From Paenibacillus barengoltzii NBRC 101215 (GTDB taxonomy: Bacteria; Bacillota; Bacilli; Paenibacillales; Paenibacillaceae), in assembly GCF_004000745.1 (NCBI RefSeq), contig NZ_BILV01000005.1, positions 1 to 51,405 on the forward strand: DNA of 51,405 nucleotides, read 5' to 3'. Shown here in pieces: positions 40,212-47,351 of the stretch (its first letter is position 1; each line of letters starts with the position of its first letter). Position numbers and translations under genes: made by a program. Under the pieces are notes generated by a model, which saw nothing but the letters and a program-made list of their open reading frames with translations, did not search any database and was not told the DNA's origin.

Positions 40212-41410
40212 CGGACGAGAACAATATTTTTGAAGTTGTGGGCCAGCCGCATCCCAACCGGAGCGAGCGGGTGGAGAAGCTGGCCGAGCTGGGCTTTACC
40301 TGGGCGGATCTCGAGGAAGAGGAGTATTGGATCGATCAGCTGGTGTTGATGCCGAAGGAAACCTATGCGGAGCTCGAGCAAGCTGCGGCCGCGCTGTGGC
40401 GCATTCTCGACAAGGCCGCACGCTACGTCCATCGTCGGCCGGATCTTTATGAGCTGATTGGGATTCCACCGATTCTGTGGACGATGCTCAATGAGCTGCC
40501 GATCCCGGAGCCGGGATTGATTAGCCGCTATGCGCGGTTTGATTTTGCCGTGGCGAATGACGGCACGATCAAGCTGCTGGAGCTCAATGCGGATACGCCA
40601 ACCGGCTACGTGGAAGCTTCGATCGCCACCCCGTGGTTGATGGAGCAGGCGGGATACGATTCGCCAAATGCCCGGATGAAGGACCTGGTCGCGGAAGCTT
40701 GGGCCATTGAGCAGCCGGATACCGTCGCATGCGTGGATTACGGCTGGCATCTGGAGGATTCCGGAACGATTGAAGCGCTGGGCCGGCACAGCGGGCTGGA
40801 TTTGCACTATGAAGATTGCCTGGAGCTGTGGATTGACGAAGGCATCCTGAAAAATAAAGACGGCCGTACCATTGAGCGCCTCTTCGCGTTGTACCCGAAG
40901 GAATGGATGGCAGTGGACGATGCCGGCGAGGCGTTAAGTTACGCGATCGAAACCGGTCGCCTGACCATTTTCAACGGGCCGCACAGCATTTTGCTGCAAT
41001 CCAAAGGCTTGCTTGCCGCTGTCTGGGGGCTTTACGAGCTGGGCTTGCTGTTTGATACCGAGGAACGCCAGGCGATTGCGAAGTACATGCTGCCCACCTA
41101 CAACAAGCCGGTCTTCGCCGGCGGCTTCGTATCCAAGTCGATGTTTGGACGTGAAGGCGGTTCGGTCCGCTTGTTTGATGAGGAGGGCCGTCTGGAGCTG
41201 GAGGATCAAGAGGGCTTTGACAGCAGCGTCTTGTTCCCCACGGTATATCAAAAAAGAGCCGAGCTGGCACGAATCAATACCGTCTTCGGCGAGCGCCATT
41301 TGTTGACCGGCCTGTTCGTCCTGAACGGGACGCCTTGCGGCTTGTTGGGTCGAGCTGGCGGACCGATTACGGGCAATACCAGTCATTTTATCGCGTTAGG
41401 AGTGAAATAG
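40208..41410 (+). CDS. Glutathionylspermidine-synthase-like ATP-grasp ligase (YgiC/YjfC type)
   Basis: This 400-residue cytoplasmic protein of the glutathionylspermidine synthase C-terminal (ATP-grasp amide ligase) family, without the amidase domain, reads YARFDFAVANDGTIKLLELNADTPTGYVEASIATPWLMEQ (the R-F-D and E-x-N-x-D-T-P-T metal and substrate residues). It continues with VACVDYGWHLEDSGTIEAL, NGPHSILLQSKGLLAAVW (ATP-binding), LPTYNKPVFAGGFVSKSMFGREGGSV (Lys and Gly-rich loop) and the C-terminal GRAGGPITGNTSHFIAL. Such ligases join a carboxylate to an amine with ATP. The true substrate is unknown. It overlaps the upstream gene by 4 nt and abuts the next start, so the operon is tightly coupled. 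Confidence 0.92.
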   Translation: MTDENNIFEVVGQPHPNRSERVEKLAELGFTWADLEEEEYWIDQLVLMPKETYAELEQAAAALWRILDKAARYVHRRPDLYELIGIPPILWTMLNELPIPEPGLISRYARFDFAVANDGTIKLLELNADTPTGYVEASIATPWLMEQAGYDSPNARMKDLVAEAWAIEQPDTVACVDYGWHLEDSGTIEALGRHSGLDLHYEDCLELWIDEGILKNKDGRTIERLFALYPKEWMAVDDAGEALSYAIETGRLTIFNGPHSILLQSKGLLAAVWGLYELGLLFDTEERQAIAKYMLPTYNKPVFAGGFVSKSMFGREGGSVRLFDEEGRLELEDQEGFDSSVLFPTVYQKRAELARINTVFGERHLLTGLFVLNGTPCGLLGRAGGPITGNTSHFIALGVK

Positions 41411-42052
41411 ATGCATAGTTCGAAGCAGCCTTGGACGCGGCGTTTCCTCATTACGTTGATGCTGGTGTTGTCGGTGGGCTTCCTTGGAGCCTGCGGAGAT
41501 ACGACCAGCGTCTTCTCGACCGAGAGCGGTTCGGAAGCGGAGTTAACAACCGCCCGCGTACCTTGGGACTATAAAATCGTGGAAGCAACGGTTGGCGATC
41601 TGGTGGGCAGTGATATGACGATTTTGCCCGATAACGATCTGCTGCCGAACGATAACAATTACGCCACCGGGGATAAAATTTGGATCCTGCAGTTTATGGA
41701 CGCCGAGCTGACCACGGACGAGAACCAGAAAAACGAAGTACGCCTATCCTCCTGGACGACATTGAAATCCTATCCGGATCAGGCGTCTGCCGAGAAAGAT
41801 CTGGCCGAGCTGAAGGTGTCGGTGACGACCGACGTCAACCTAGTTGGCGTGTATAAAACGGAATACCAAGGCAAAATACGGTGCTTTGCCGTGCTAGAGC
41901 TGCCAACTGGGAACCGGATCAAGCAGCCTATCGACGAGGAACGGTATGCTGCGCTGGAGAAAGCGAAGACGGTGCCGGTTGTGCTGGAGGAAGTGCATGA
42001 TTTTGCCGATTATGATTTGGCGTTTGCGAAATTTCGGGGGTGGGCGAATTGA
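41411..42052 (+). CDS. Lipoprotein of the ATP-grasp operon, function unknown
   Basis: This 213-residue protein has a lipoprotein signal (FLITLMLVLSVGFLGACG, lipobox LGAC). The start ATG 41411 follows the previous stop with no gap. The mature part has no known motif (SDMTILPDNDLLPNDNNYATGDKIWILQFMDAELTTDENQ...). It is likely anchored on the outer surface of the membrane, perhaps contacting the Ser/Gly-rich protein or the DUF350 protein of the same operon. Confidence 0.8.
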   Translation: MHSSKQPWTRRFLITLMLVLSVGFLGACGDTTSVFSTESGSEAELTTARVPWDYKIVEATVGDLVGSDMTILPDNDLLPNDNNYATGDKIWILQFMDAELTTDENQKNEVRLSSWTTLKSYPDQASAEKDLAELKVSVTTDVNLVGVYKTEYQGKIRCFAVLELPTGNRIKQPIDEERYAALEKAKTVPVVLEEVHDFADYDLAFAKFRGWAN

Positions 42053-42441
42053 CGATCGTGATCAATATTGTAGTTAGTGTCATCGTGATGATTTTGCTGC
42101 AGTTGCTGGGGATGGTGGTCTTCAATTGGATGACCCCTTACCGCGATATGGAGGAGTTGAAGAAAGGTAATGTCGCCGTAGCCCTGGCGCTGGGCGGCAA
42201 ATTCCTGGGCACCGCAATCATCTTAGGGGTGTCCGCCTTCACGAACACCTCCATCTTACATATGGTCCTGTGGTTTGCCGTAGGTTATGTGTGTCTCGTG
42301 GCATCTTATTGGATTTTTGAATTGGTTACCCCGGGATTTAAGATTTCCGACCAACTGAAGCAGGGAAATGTTGCGGTCGGCACCTTGCTGTGCTTGGTGT
42401 TTATCGGGATGGCGTTTGCAGTGAGCAGCCTCATTATCTAA
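42049..42441 (+). CDS. DUF350-family membrane protein (YjfL-like)
   Basis: The product is 130 residues, starting TTG 42049 in a TTGA overlap with the previous stop and after GGGGGTGG; GTG 42040 is a less likely start. It has four transmembrane helices in two similar halves, each followed by the repeated motif ELKKGNVAVALALGGKFLG / DQLKQGNVAVGTLLCLVFIG. This is the DUF350 signature. DUF350 proteins occur with YjfC-type ligases in other bacteria, supporting the operon as one system. Function is not known. A terminator follows. Confidence 0.88.
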   Translation: MTIVINIVVSVIVMILLQLLGMVVFNWMTPYRDMEELKKGNVAVALALGGKFLGTAIILGVSAFTNTSILHMVLWFAVGYVCLVASYWIFELVTPGFKISDQLKQGNVAVGTLLCLVFIGMAFAVSSLII

Positions 42442-42460
42442 CGCAGGGCAAATAAACAAG

Positions 42461-42517
42461 AACCCCCGTATTCCGCCGATGAATTCGAGCCTGGTGGAAT
42501 GCGGGGGTGTTTTTTTG
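42461..42517 (+). terminator. Terminator of the ATP-grasp operon
   Basis: AACCCCCGTATTCCGCC pairs with GGTGGAATGCGGGGGTG (one or two mismatches), then TTTTTTTG. Confidence 0.9.
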
Positions 42518-42534
42518 TATGTGTGGAGGGTCGG

Positions 42535-43833
42535 TTACATTAACTCTTGCCGTTTACGTAGATAGCCGTATAAGATCAGGCTGCATACTGCGCATAACAA
42601 GGCGCACACGCCGATAAAAGCATACCCAGCTTGCAGGCCGCGCAAGAGGCCAAGTCCTGTGTCCGTGCCGCCGGAGAAGAGCTCTTTGATCCCGTCCGTG
42701 ATCCAACCGATCAGATAGTTGCCGATGACACTGCCCACCCCCATCAGCGTAACGATGAAAGTAATCGCTGAATCGCTGGAAGAGCGATACTTCTTGGCGA
42801 TCAGCGCCATGACGGTCGGATAGATCGGAGCGATGCCGATGCCGGCCGCTGCGAACAGGAAAGCTCCGGGTTCGCCTGCCCCGATGGCAACCAAAGTACA
42901 GATTCCCGAGAAAGCCGAAAACAAAATCAAGGAGAGCGTAAACCCTATTTTATCGGTAACCGGCCCGAGTGCCAGCCGTGCGAATGTAAAGCAAAGGAAG
43001 AAGGCAGACAGCATCCCGGATGCGCTGGTGGTGTTCCAGTGATAGGCTTTTTCCAGAAAGTTCACCAGCCAGCCGCCTACCGCTAGCTCTGACACGACGC
43101 CAAACGAAAGCACCAGCACGATCAACCAGATTGCGGGATCACGCATTAGCTGGGTGAACGGAACCCGCTCGCCGCCCTGTTCTTCCTCGCCGGGGAACCG
43201 GCTTAGCAGCGTAGGGATCATCGGGATGACCGAGAGGGACAGCATGACCAAATACATGCCTCTCCAATCCAGCGTATGCCCGCCAATTGAGACGGTCATC
43301 AGCCCCGAGGCGATTAATGGTGCTACCGTAGAACTCAGCCCGTAGAAGAAGTGAGACAGGTTCATCATCGTACCGGTGTTGCCGACAAAAATCCGGGCGG
43401 CCAAGATCGCCAGCGCGATTTCCAGCATCCCGTTGCCGATGTACATCAGGAAATAGGAGCCTGATAATGCCGGGTAGGTGCGTGATGTAAAGATAAAGAC
43501 CCCGGAAGCAACCATGGAACCAAAGGCGAGCATTGTCACCGTTTTTGCGCCCCATTTGCGGGTTAGGTAGGCCGTAAAGGAACAGGCCAGCAGATACCCC
43601 AACGAGTTGAGCGACAGGAGCGTACCGATTTGCATCTCGTCCAGGCCGAAGTCCGTTTGAATACGCGGGATCGCGGGGCCTTTAATATTTTCCGAGAAGC
43701 CAAAGACTAAGAAACCGATAAAGACCGTTAGCAGTTGGAATACATAATTTCGTTTGGAAGAAGCGGCGCGGGGGGTGGCGTCGACGGAAGCCGCCGTCGT
43801 CTTCTCCGCATCAAGTTGTGTTTGCGCTTTCAA
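42535..43833 (-). CDS. MFS transporter
   Basis: This 432-residue, 12-helix carrier has a ~28-residue hydrophilic N-terminus (QTQLDAEKTTAASVDATPRAAS). The core motif is GFSENIKGPAIPRIQTDFGLDEMQIGTLLSLNSLGYLLACSFTAYLTRKWGAK, with GPVTDKIG in the second half and PIYPTVMALIAKKYRSSS. The pattern resembles FucP/sugar-like MFS proteins. Start TTG 43833 after AGGAGGG. Substrate unknown. Single-gene unit. Confidence 0.85.
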   Translation of the reverse strand: MKAQTQLDAEKTTAASVDATPRAASSKRNYVFQLLTVFIGFLVFGFSENIKGPAIPRIQTDFGLDEMQIGTLLSLNSLGYLLACSFTAYLTRKWGAKTVTMLAFGSMVASGVFIFTSRTYPALSGSYFLMYIGNGMLEIALAILAARIFVGNTGTMMNLSHFFYGLSSTVAPLIASGLMTVSIGGHTLDWRGMYLVMLSLSVIPMIPTLLSRFPGEEEQGGERVPFTQLMRDPAIWLIVLVLSFGVVSELAVGGWLVNFLEKAYHWNTTSASGMLSAFFLCFTFARLALGPVTDKIGFTLSLILFSAFSGICTLVAIGAGEPGAFLFAAAGIGIAPIYPTVMALIAKKYRSSSDSAITFIVTLMGVGSVIGNYLIGWITDGIKELFSGGTDTGLGLLRGLQAGYAFIGVCALLCAVCSLILYGYLRKRQELM

Positions 43834-43926
43834 GGGAAGCCCTCCTGATGTCCATCAATCGTAAATGTAAAAAAGGTCGAACAGGCAAATCGTAACACAC
43901 TTTTGGGCTTCAATCTATCCCCGGGC

Positions 43927-43974
43927 AAAAAAACACCCGCCTACCACACGCTTGTTCAGCGGCGTAAACGGGTG
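43927..43974 (-). terminator. Terminator of the small helical protein gene
   Basis: On the minus strand, CACCCG...CGGGTG with an internal GCC(G)/... region and TTTTTTT tail, directly after the 43985 stop. Confidence 0.8.
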
Positions 43975-43984
43975 CTTCACCCTC

Positions 43985-44167
43985 TTAATGGTTAATATCG
44001 CATTTGTTCATGATAAATCTGATTTGATTTTCGAGCCGGTTGATTTTCTCCTGCGTTTCCGGGTCAGCGTGACCCAAGCCTCGCATCTCGGCGAGTTCTT
44101 GCTTCAATCGGTGCAGGTCCTCACCTGCGTTGGCGCAGTTATAATCGCTTTCGAGATTTTCCAGCAT
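43985..44167 (-). CDS. Small two-helix protein, function unknown
   Basis: The product is 60 residues from ATG 44167, which follows GGAGGAG by 6 nt (an ATG at 44182 overlaps that site and is less likely). It is predicted to form a helix-turn-helix coiled pair: EDLHRLKQELAEMRGLGHADPETQEKINRLENQIRFIM. It resembles Spo0E-type small phosphatases in length and two-helix layout, but lacks the S-Q-x-L-D motif, so I do not assign it. It has two Cys. It lies downstream of ohrR. Confidence 0.65.
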   Translation of the reverse strand: MLENLESDYNCANAGEDLHRLKQELAEMRGLGHADPETQEKINRLENQIRFIMNKCDINH

Positions 44168-44228
44168 GCTGATCTCCTCCATTGGTTACTCCGTGATTCT
44201 TTCCTATTATGGAGGATTAAGGTTGGGC

Positions 44229-44690
44229 TTATTCAGATTGCTCCGGTTGAACGGAGTCGCCGCCGATTTTGCGAAGAAACTCGTTGATGTGTTGATGCAT
44301 GGAAATGATGTCCTCCACCTCGGCATGCGTACCTTCAAACAGCCGCATCGGGACGGTGCAGGCTTTGTTCTTCAGCGCTTTCCCCTCCTCGGTTAATGCG
44401 ATGATGACGTTGCGTTCATCGGCTTTGTCCCGCGTTCGGGTAACCAGGTTCATCTGCTCCAGCTTTTTGAGCAGCGGCGTTAATGTGCCTGAGTCAAGGA
44501 ACAGCATCGAACCCAGCTCCTTCACCGTGATCCCGTCCCGCTCCCACAATGCGAGCAACGTAATGTATTGCGTATAGGTTAAGCCTAGTTCCGACAGCAA
44601 AGGCCGGTACAGCTTCATAATCTCCCGGGAGCAAGTATAAAAAGCAAAGCAAAGCTGATTCTCCAGCTTCAACATTTCATCAGTATTCAT
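44229..44690 (-). CDS. ohrR: OhrR-type organic-peroxide-sensing MarR regulator
   Basis: The product is 153 residues. N-terminal LENQLCFAFYTCSREI carries the peroxide-sensing Cys14 at the position typical of OhrR, with a second Cys (TCSREI). The MarR winged helix follows: LTYTQYITLLALWERDGITVKELGSMLFLDSGTLTPLLKKLEQMNLVTRTRDKADERNVIIALTEEGKAL. By family knowledge, oxidation of the Cys by organic peroxide releases it from DNA. It is divergent from the glutathione peroxidase gene and palindromic sites lie between. No ohrA-type gene is next to it; Gpx could be the detoxifying partner. Confidence 0.9.
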   Translation of the reverse strand: MNTDEMLKLENQLCFAFYTCSREIMKLYRPLLSELGLTYTQYITLLALWERDGITVKELGSMLFLDSGTLTPLLKKLEQMNLVTRTRDKADERNVIIALTEEGKALKNKACTVPMRLFEGTHAEVEDIISMHQHINEFLRKIGGDSVQPEQSE

Positions 44691-44710
44691 CTATATTCAC
44701 CTGCCATTTA

Positions 44711-44722
44711 ATTGCATGCAAT
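44711..44722. promoter_or_regulatory. Palindromic site ATTGCATGCAAT near ohrR
   Basis: A perfect 12-bp palindrome, 20 nt before the ohrR start, flanked by AATT on both sides. Candidate OhrR site for autoregulation. Confidence 0.45.
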
Positions 44723-44870
44723 GTAATTGCTGTTGAGCCATTATAGCATTGCTTGTTCTTTGGCGTAAAGGGGCTGGAGCGGGACTGGGACGTAATCACA
44801 AACACTTGAGGAGACGGAGATTCGGGATTGCCGGTAAAGTTGAGGGGGGCGCTCTGTTTAGATCTACAAA

Positions 44871-44908
44871 TTGACACGATTATATAGATTGTATACAATT
44901 AAATTACA
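44871..44908 (+). promoter_or_regulatory. Promoter of gpx with an OhrR-like operator on the -10
   Basis: TTGACA (44871-44876), 17 nt, TACAAT (44894-44899) is a near-consensus promoter. The operator TACAATTAAATTACA (44894-44908) resembles the OhrR box TACAATT-n-AATTGTA and begins exactly at the -10, so binding would block transcription. Confidence 0.65.
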
Positions 44909-44939
44909 CTTAATTAATTTGTTGGCGGAGGTGCCATAG

Positions 44940-45422
44940 ATGTCATTATTCGATATTGAAGTCAAAACCATTCAAGGCCAAGTGCAAACGCTGGAGCCTT
45001 ATCGGGGCCAAGTCATGCTGATTGTGAATACGGCGACCAAATGCGGGTTTGCTCCGCAATTTAAAGGGCTGCAGAAGCTGCATGACACCTACAAGGACCA
45101 AGGCTTCACGGTATTAGGTTTTCCTTCAGGCCAGTTCGCCAACCAGGAGCTCGGGACGGATGAAGAAGTGGCGCAGGCTTGCGAGCTGAATTTTGGCGTG
45201 TCGTTCCCGTTATTTTCGAAGATCGATGTGAATGGAAAGAATGCTCATCCGCTGTTCAAGCACTTGACCAAGGAAGCTCCGGGATTGCTGGGCTCCAAGT
45301 CGATTAAATGGAACTTTACGAAGTTCCTTGTGGATCGGGACGGCAAGGTGGTTAAGCGTTTCGCACCAACCGATGAACCTGCGAGCATTGAAGGGGAGAT
45401 TCGCAAGCTGCTTGGGGTTTAG
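44940..45422 (+). CDS. Glutathione peroxidase-family peroxidase (BsaA-like)
   Basis: The product is 160 residues. The thioredoxin fold has the active-site Cys35 (NTATKCGFAPQFKGLQKLH), Gln in GFPSGQFANQE, and Trp/Asn in IKWNFTKFLVDRDGKVVKRFAP. These are the catalytic residues of the family. Bacterial members generally reduce lipid or organic peroxides with thioredoxin-type donors. ATG 44940 follows GGCGGAGGTG. It is divergent from ohrR with a peroxide-responsive operator over its -10. Confidence 0.95.
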   Translation: MSLFDIEVKTIQGQVQTLEPYRGQVMLIVNTATKCGFAPQFKGLQKLHDTYKDQGFTVLGFPSGQFANQELGTDEEVAQACELNFGVSFPLFSKIDVNGKNAHPLFKHLTKEAPGLLGSKSIKWNFTKFLVDRDGKVVKRFAPTDEPASIEGEIRKLLGV

Positions 45423-45525
45423 GGCAACGACTGTCGCGCGAAGTGCGGAAACGCCTCAGATCCTATTGCGTAACTTTCTCTGCTATGTCACACTAGTATT
45501 AATACAAGTAACTGACGTGAGGCAA

Positions 45526-45579
45526 AGCCTGCCCCGTTTCCTATCCTGAATGGAGAGGAGCGGGGCTTTTTGTTTTTTT
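45526..45579 (+). terminator. Hairpin with U-tract between gpx and paralog B
   Basis: GCCCCG (45531-45536) pairs with CGGGGC (45561-45566), with partial inner pairing, then TTTTTGTTTTTTT. It serves as the gpx terminator, and also sits ~10 nt before the ribosome binding site of the nuclease-fold paralog, as in paralog A. Confidence 0.7.
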
Positions 45580-45603
45580 ACTAAGGATGTGAGGGGCTTT
45601 CTT

Positions 45604-46278
45604 ATGGGATTCGAAGCGGAACATGAGATTTGGCTGCAGGAGCATATGAAACGAAGAACGGGGGAGCGTCTGGATGCACTTCGGCGAGGGCATGGTTATG
45701 GGAATCGGTTGTTTGTCGAGCGCATTTGGTGGCCGTTGGTGGGACACTTTGACGGATTGCATCCCGAATACGAAGTGAAGGATTGGCGGGGGAGGTCTTA
45801 TTATGCTGATTTCATGTGGGAGGTGGGGACGGTACGGATCGTGTTTGAGATTATGGATTACGGTTCACATGGCACAGACCGGACGAAATATCGGATGGAT
45901 TTGAACAGGGGATTGTTTTTGCAGTCCCAAGGCTTTCTAATCTACTATATTGCACTGGACGAAATAAAGGAGAGCCCTTCGTTTATCCTCTCCTCCTTGC
46001 GGAGTATTCTGGCGCCGTATTTGTCTGTGGTTGAGGGGGGAGCCCTGCGGGCCTTTTCGAAGATTGAGAGGGATCTGATGCGTGCCGCGGTTCGCCATGA
46101 TCGGGTCATTCGCCCGACCGAGGTGGCGAGGGAGTTGGAGCTGCACCCGATGACAGTCATAAAGTACTGCCGGATTCTCACGGCAAAAGGGAAATTCCGC
46201 GCCATCGCCAAAGGGAGCTCCGGACGCATCACTTCATATGAGTATGTGGGTTCGCTGCTGAGCCCGGATTTGGTGTGA
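45604..46278 (+). CDS. PD-(D/E)XK-like plus winged-helix protein (paralog B), Lys lost
   Basis: The product is 224 residues, from ATG 45604 after GAGGGG. Same architecture as paralog A: HPEYEVKDWRGRSYYADFMW with Asp69, then RIVFEIMDYGSH where the E-x-K lysine is Met (Glu82-x-Met84), then NRGLFLQSQGFLIYYIALDEI. A winged helix (RPTEVARELELHPMTVIKYCRILTAKGKFRAIAKGSSGRITSYEY) is C-terminal. The missing Lys suggests loss of cutting activity but preserved DNA binding. The array at 46300 begins 22 nt after its stop. Confidence 0.72.
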   Translation: MGFEAEHEIWLQEHMKRRTGERLDALRRGHGYGNRLFVERIWWPLVGHFDGLHPEYEVKDWRGRSYYADFMWEVGTVRIVFEIMDYGSHGTDRTKYRMDLNRGLFLQSQGFLIYYIALDEIKESPSFILSSLRSILAPYLSVVEGGALRAFSKIERDLMRAAVRHDRVIRPTEVARELELHPMTVIKYCRILTAKGKFRAIAKGSSGRITSYEYVGSLLSPDLV

Positions 46279-46299
46279 GCGCGGCGGACTTAGGGGAAC

Positions 46300-46479
46300 G
46301 TACATGAAAAATCGTGTACATTTGGTCCTCGGGAGGGGAAAACGGCCCGATATATATGAAAAATCATATAGAATGGGCCGAATTGATGGCGAAGTGGCAG
46401 AATGTACACGAAATTTCATATAGAATGCGCCGTGTGGCGAGGGTTTGGGGGAAATGTACACGAAAAATCGTGTACATTT
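46300..46479. repeat. Four hairpin repeats, period ~52 nt, downstream of paralog B
   Basis: Hairpins at 46300-46319, 46353-46370, ~46403-46421 and 46452-46479. Unit 4 is AAATGTACACGA-AAAA-TCGTGTACATTT (perfect 12-bp arms). Unit 2 is TATATGA-AAAA-TCATATA, differing from unit 4 in both arms together. Unit 3 has the left arm of unit 4 and the right arm of unit 2; its mismatches become G-U pairs in minus-strand RNA. Centres are spaced 51, 51 and 53 nt. No open frame of note except chance frames across it. Confidence 0.85.
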
Positions 46480-46538
46480 GGGCCTCGACTCGTGAAACCG
46501 GTCAATATAGGCGGGAATCGGTTCCGAGATGCACGGCC

Positions 46539-47351
46539 TCAAACCAATTTCTTCCGCAGATAACCGGACATCCAGTCTACGAGCGTGATCATCACGATGA
46601 TGCCGAGCAGAATGATGCCCACGCGGTCCCAATCCCGCGAGCTGAGAGCGAAGATCAGCGGGGTACCGATGCCGCCGGCGCCGATGACGCCGAGGATTGT
46701 TGCGGAGCGCAGGTTGATCTCGAACCGGTACAGCGTGTACGACAGGAAGCCCGGCAGCACTTGGGGCAGCACGGCGTACCACAGAATTTGCAGGCGGTTC
46801 GCTCCAGCAGCGATCAGCGCTTCGGTGGGACCGTGGTCCATGTTCTCGATCTCGTCGGCGAACAGCTTGCCAAGCATACCGACCGAGTGCAGCCCCAGCG
46901 CCAGTACTCCGGCAAAAGCGTTCGGCCCCACCGCTTTGATGAACAGCAACGCCATCACGATTTCCGGGAAGGTGCGGACGAAGCTGAGCAGGATTTTGCC
47001 GGATCCAGAGACGAAACGAGACTTGCCCCGATTGCCCGCCGCCCAGAAGGTGAACGGCAGGCAGACGAGCGTAGAAACGAACGTGCCCAGGATCGAGATA
47101 GTCAGAGTCTCCAGCAAACCGCGCAGCAAATCCTCCCCGTCTGGCAAATACACGTAATCCCAATCCGGCGAGAACAAGCCCGAGAGGATCGACTTCGTGA
47201 TTTGCCCCGCCGTTTCCTTTATTCCGTCAAAAGGAATCCCGGCAAAAGCCCATACATAGAGAAGCAGGAGCAAGATATAGATCAGCAAGCGGTAACGGTT
47301 CTTTTTGGGCTTTGGCACTTTGTGCCGCCAAGTCGTTGTGTTTGTTGTCAT
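46539..47351 (-). CDS. phnE: Phosphonate/phosphite ABC transporter permease (second)
   Basis: The product is 270 residues; ATG 47351 overlaps the stop of the upstream phnE by ATGA. Six helices, with RTFPEIVMALLFIKAVG and DHGPTEALIAAGANRLQILWYAVLPQVLPGFLSYTLYRFEINLRSATILGVIGAGGIGTPLI, which carries the EAA-type loop. It imports phosphonates or phosphite together with PhnC and PhnD. Two distinct PhnE permeases form the pair, a common variation. Confidence 0.93.
   Translation of the reverse strand: MTTNTTTWRHKVPKPKKNRYRLLIYILLLLLYVWAFAGIPFDGIKETAGQITKSILSGLFSPDWDYVYLPDGEDLLRGLLETLTISILGTFVSTLVCLPFTFWAAGNRGKSRFVSGSGKILLSFVRTFPEIVMALLFIKAVGPNAFAGVLALGLHSVGMLGKLFADEIENMDHGPTEALIAAGANRLQILWYAVLPQVLPGFLSYTLYRFEINLRSATILGVIGAGGIGTPLIFALSSRDWDRVGIILLGIIVMITLVDWMSGYLRKKLV

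Noticed and set aside
43985..44167. Spo0E-type aspartyl-phosphate phosphatase
   Set aside because: Size and two-helix layout fit, but the conserved S-Q-x-L-D motif is absent.
46300..46479. CRISPR array with ~25-nt repeats and ~25-nt spacers
   Set aside because: Repeats are not identical, arms vary together as in hairpins, only four units, no cas genes.
46234..47163. 309-residue minus-strand frame with repeated KCTRFF-type peptides, and the 356-residue plus-strand frame 46314-47384
   Set aside because: Both run across the hairpin array and antisense or out of frame to phnE; the repeated peptides are just the translated hairpin repeats.
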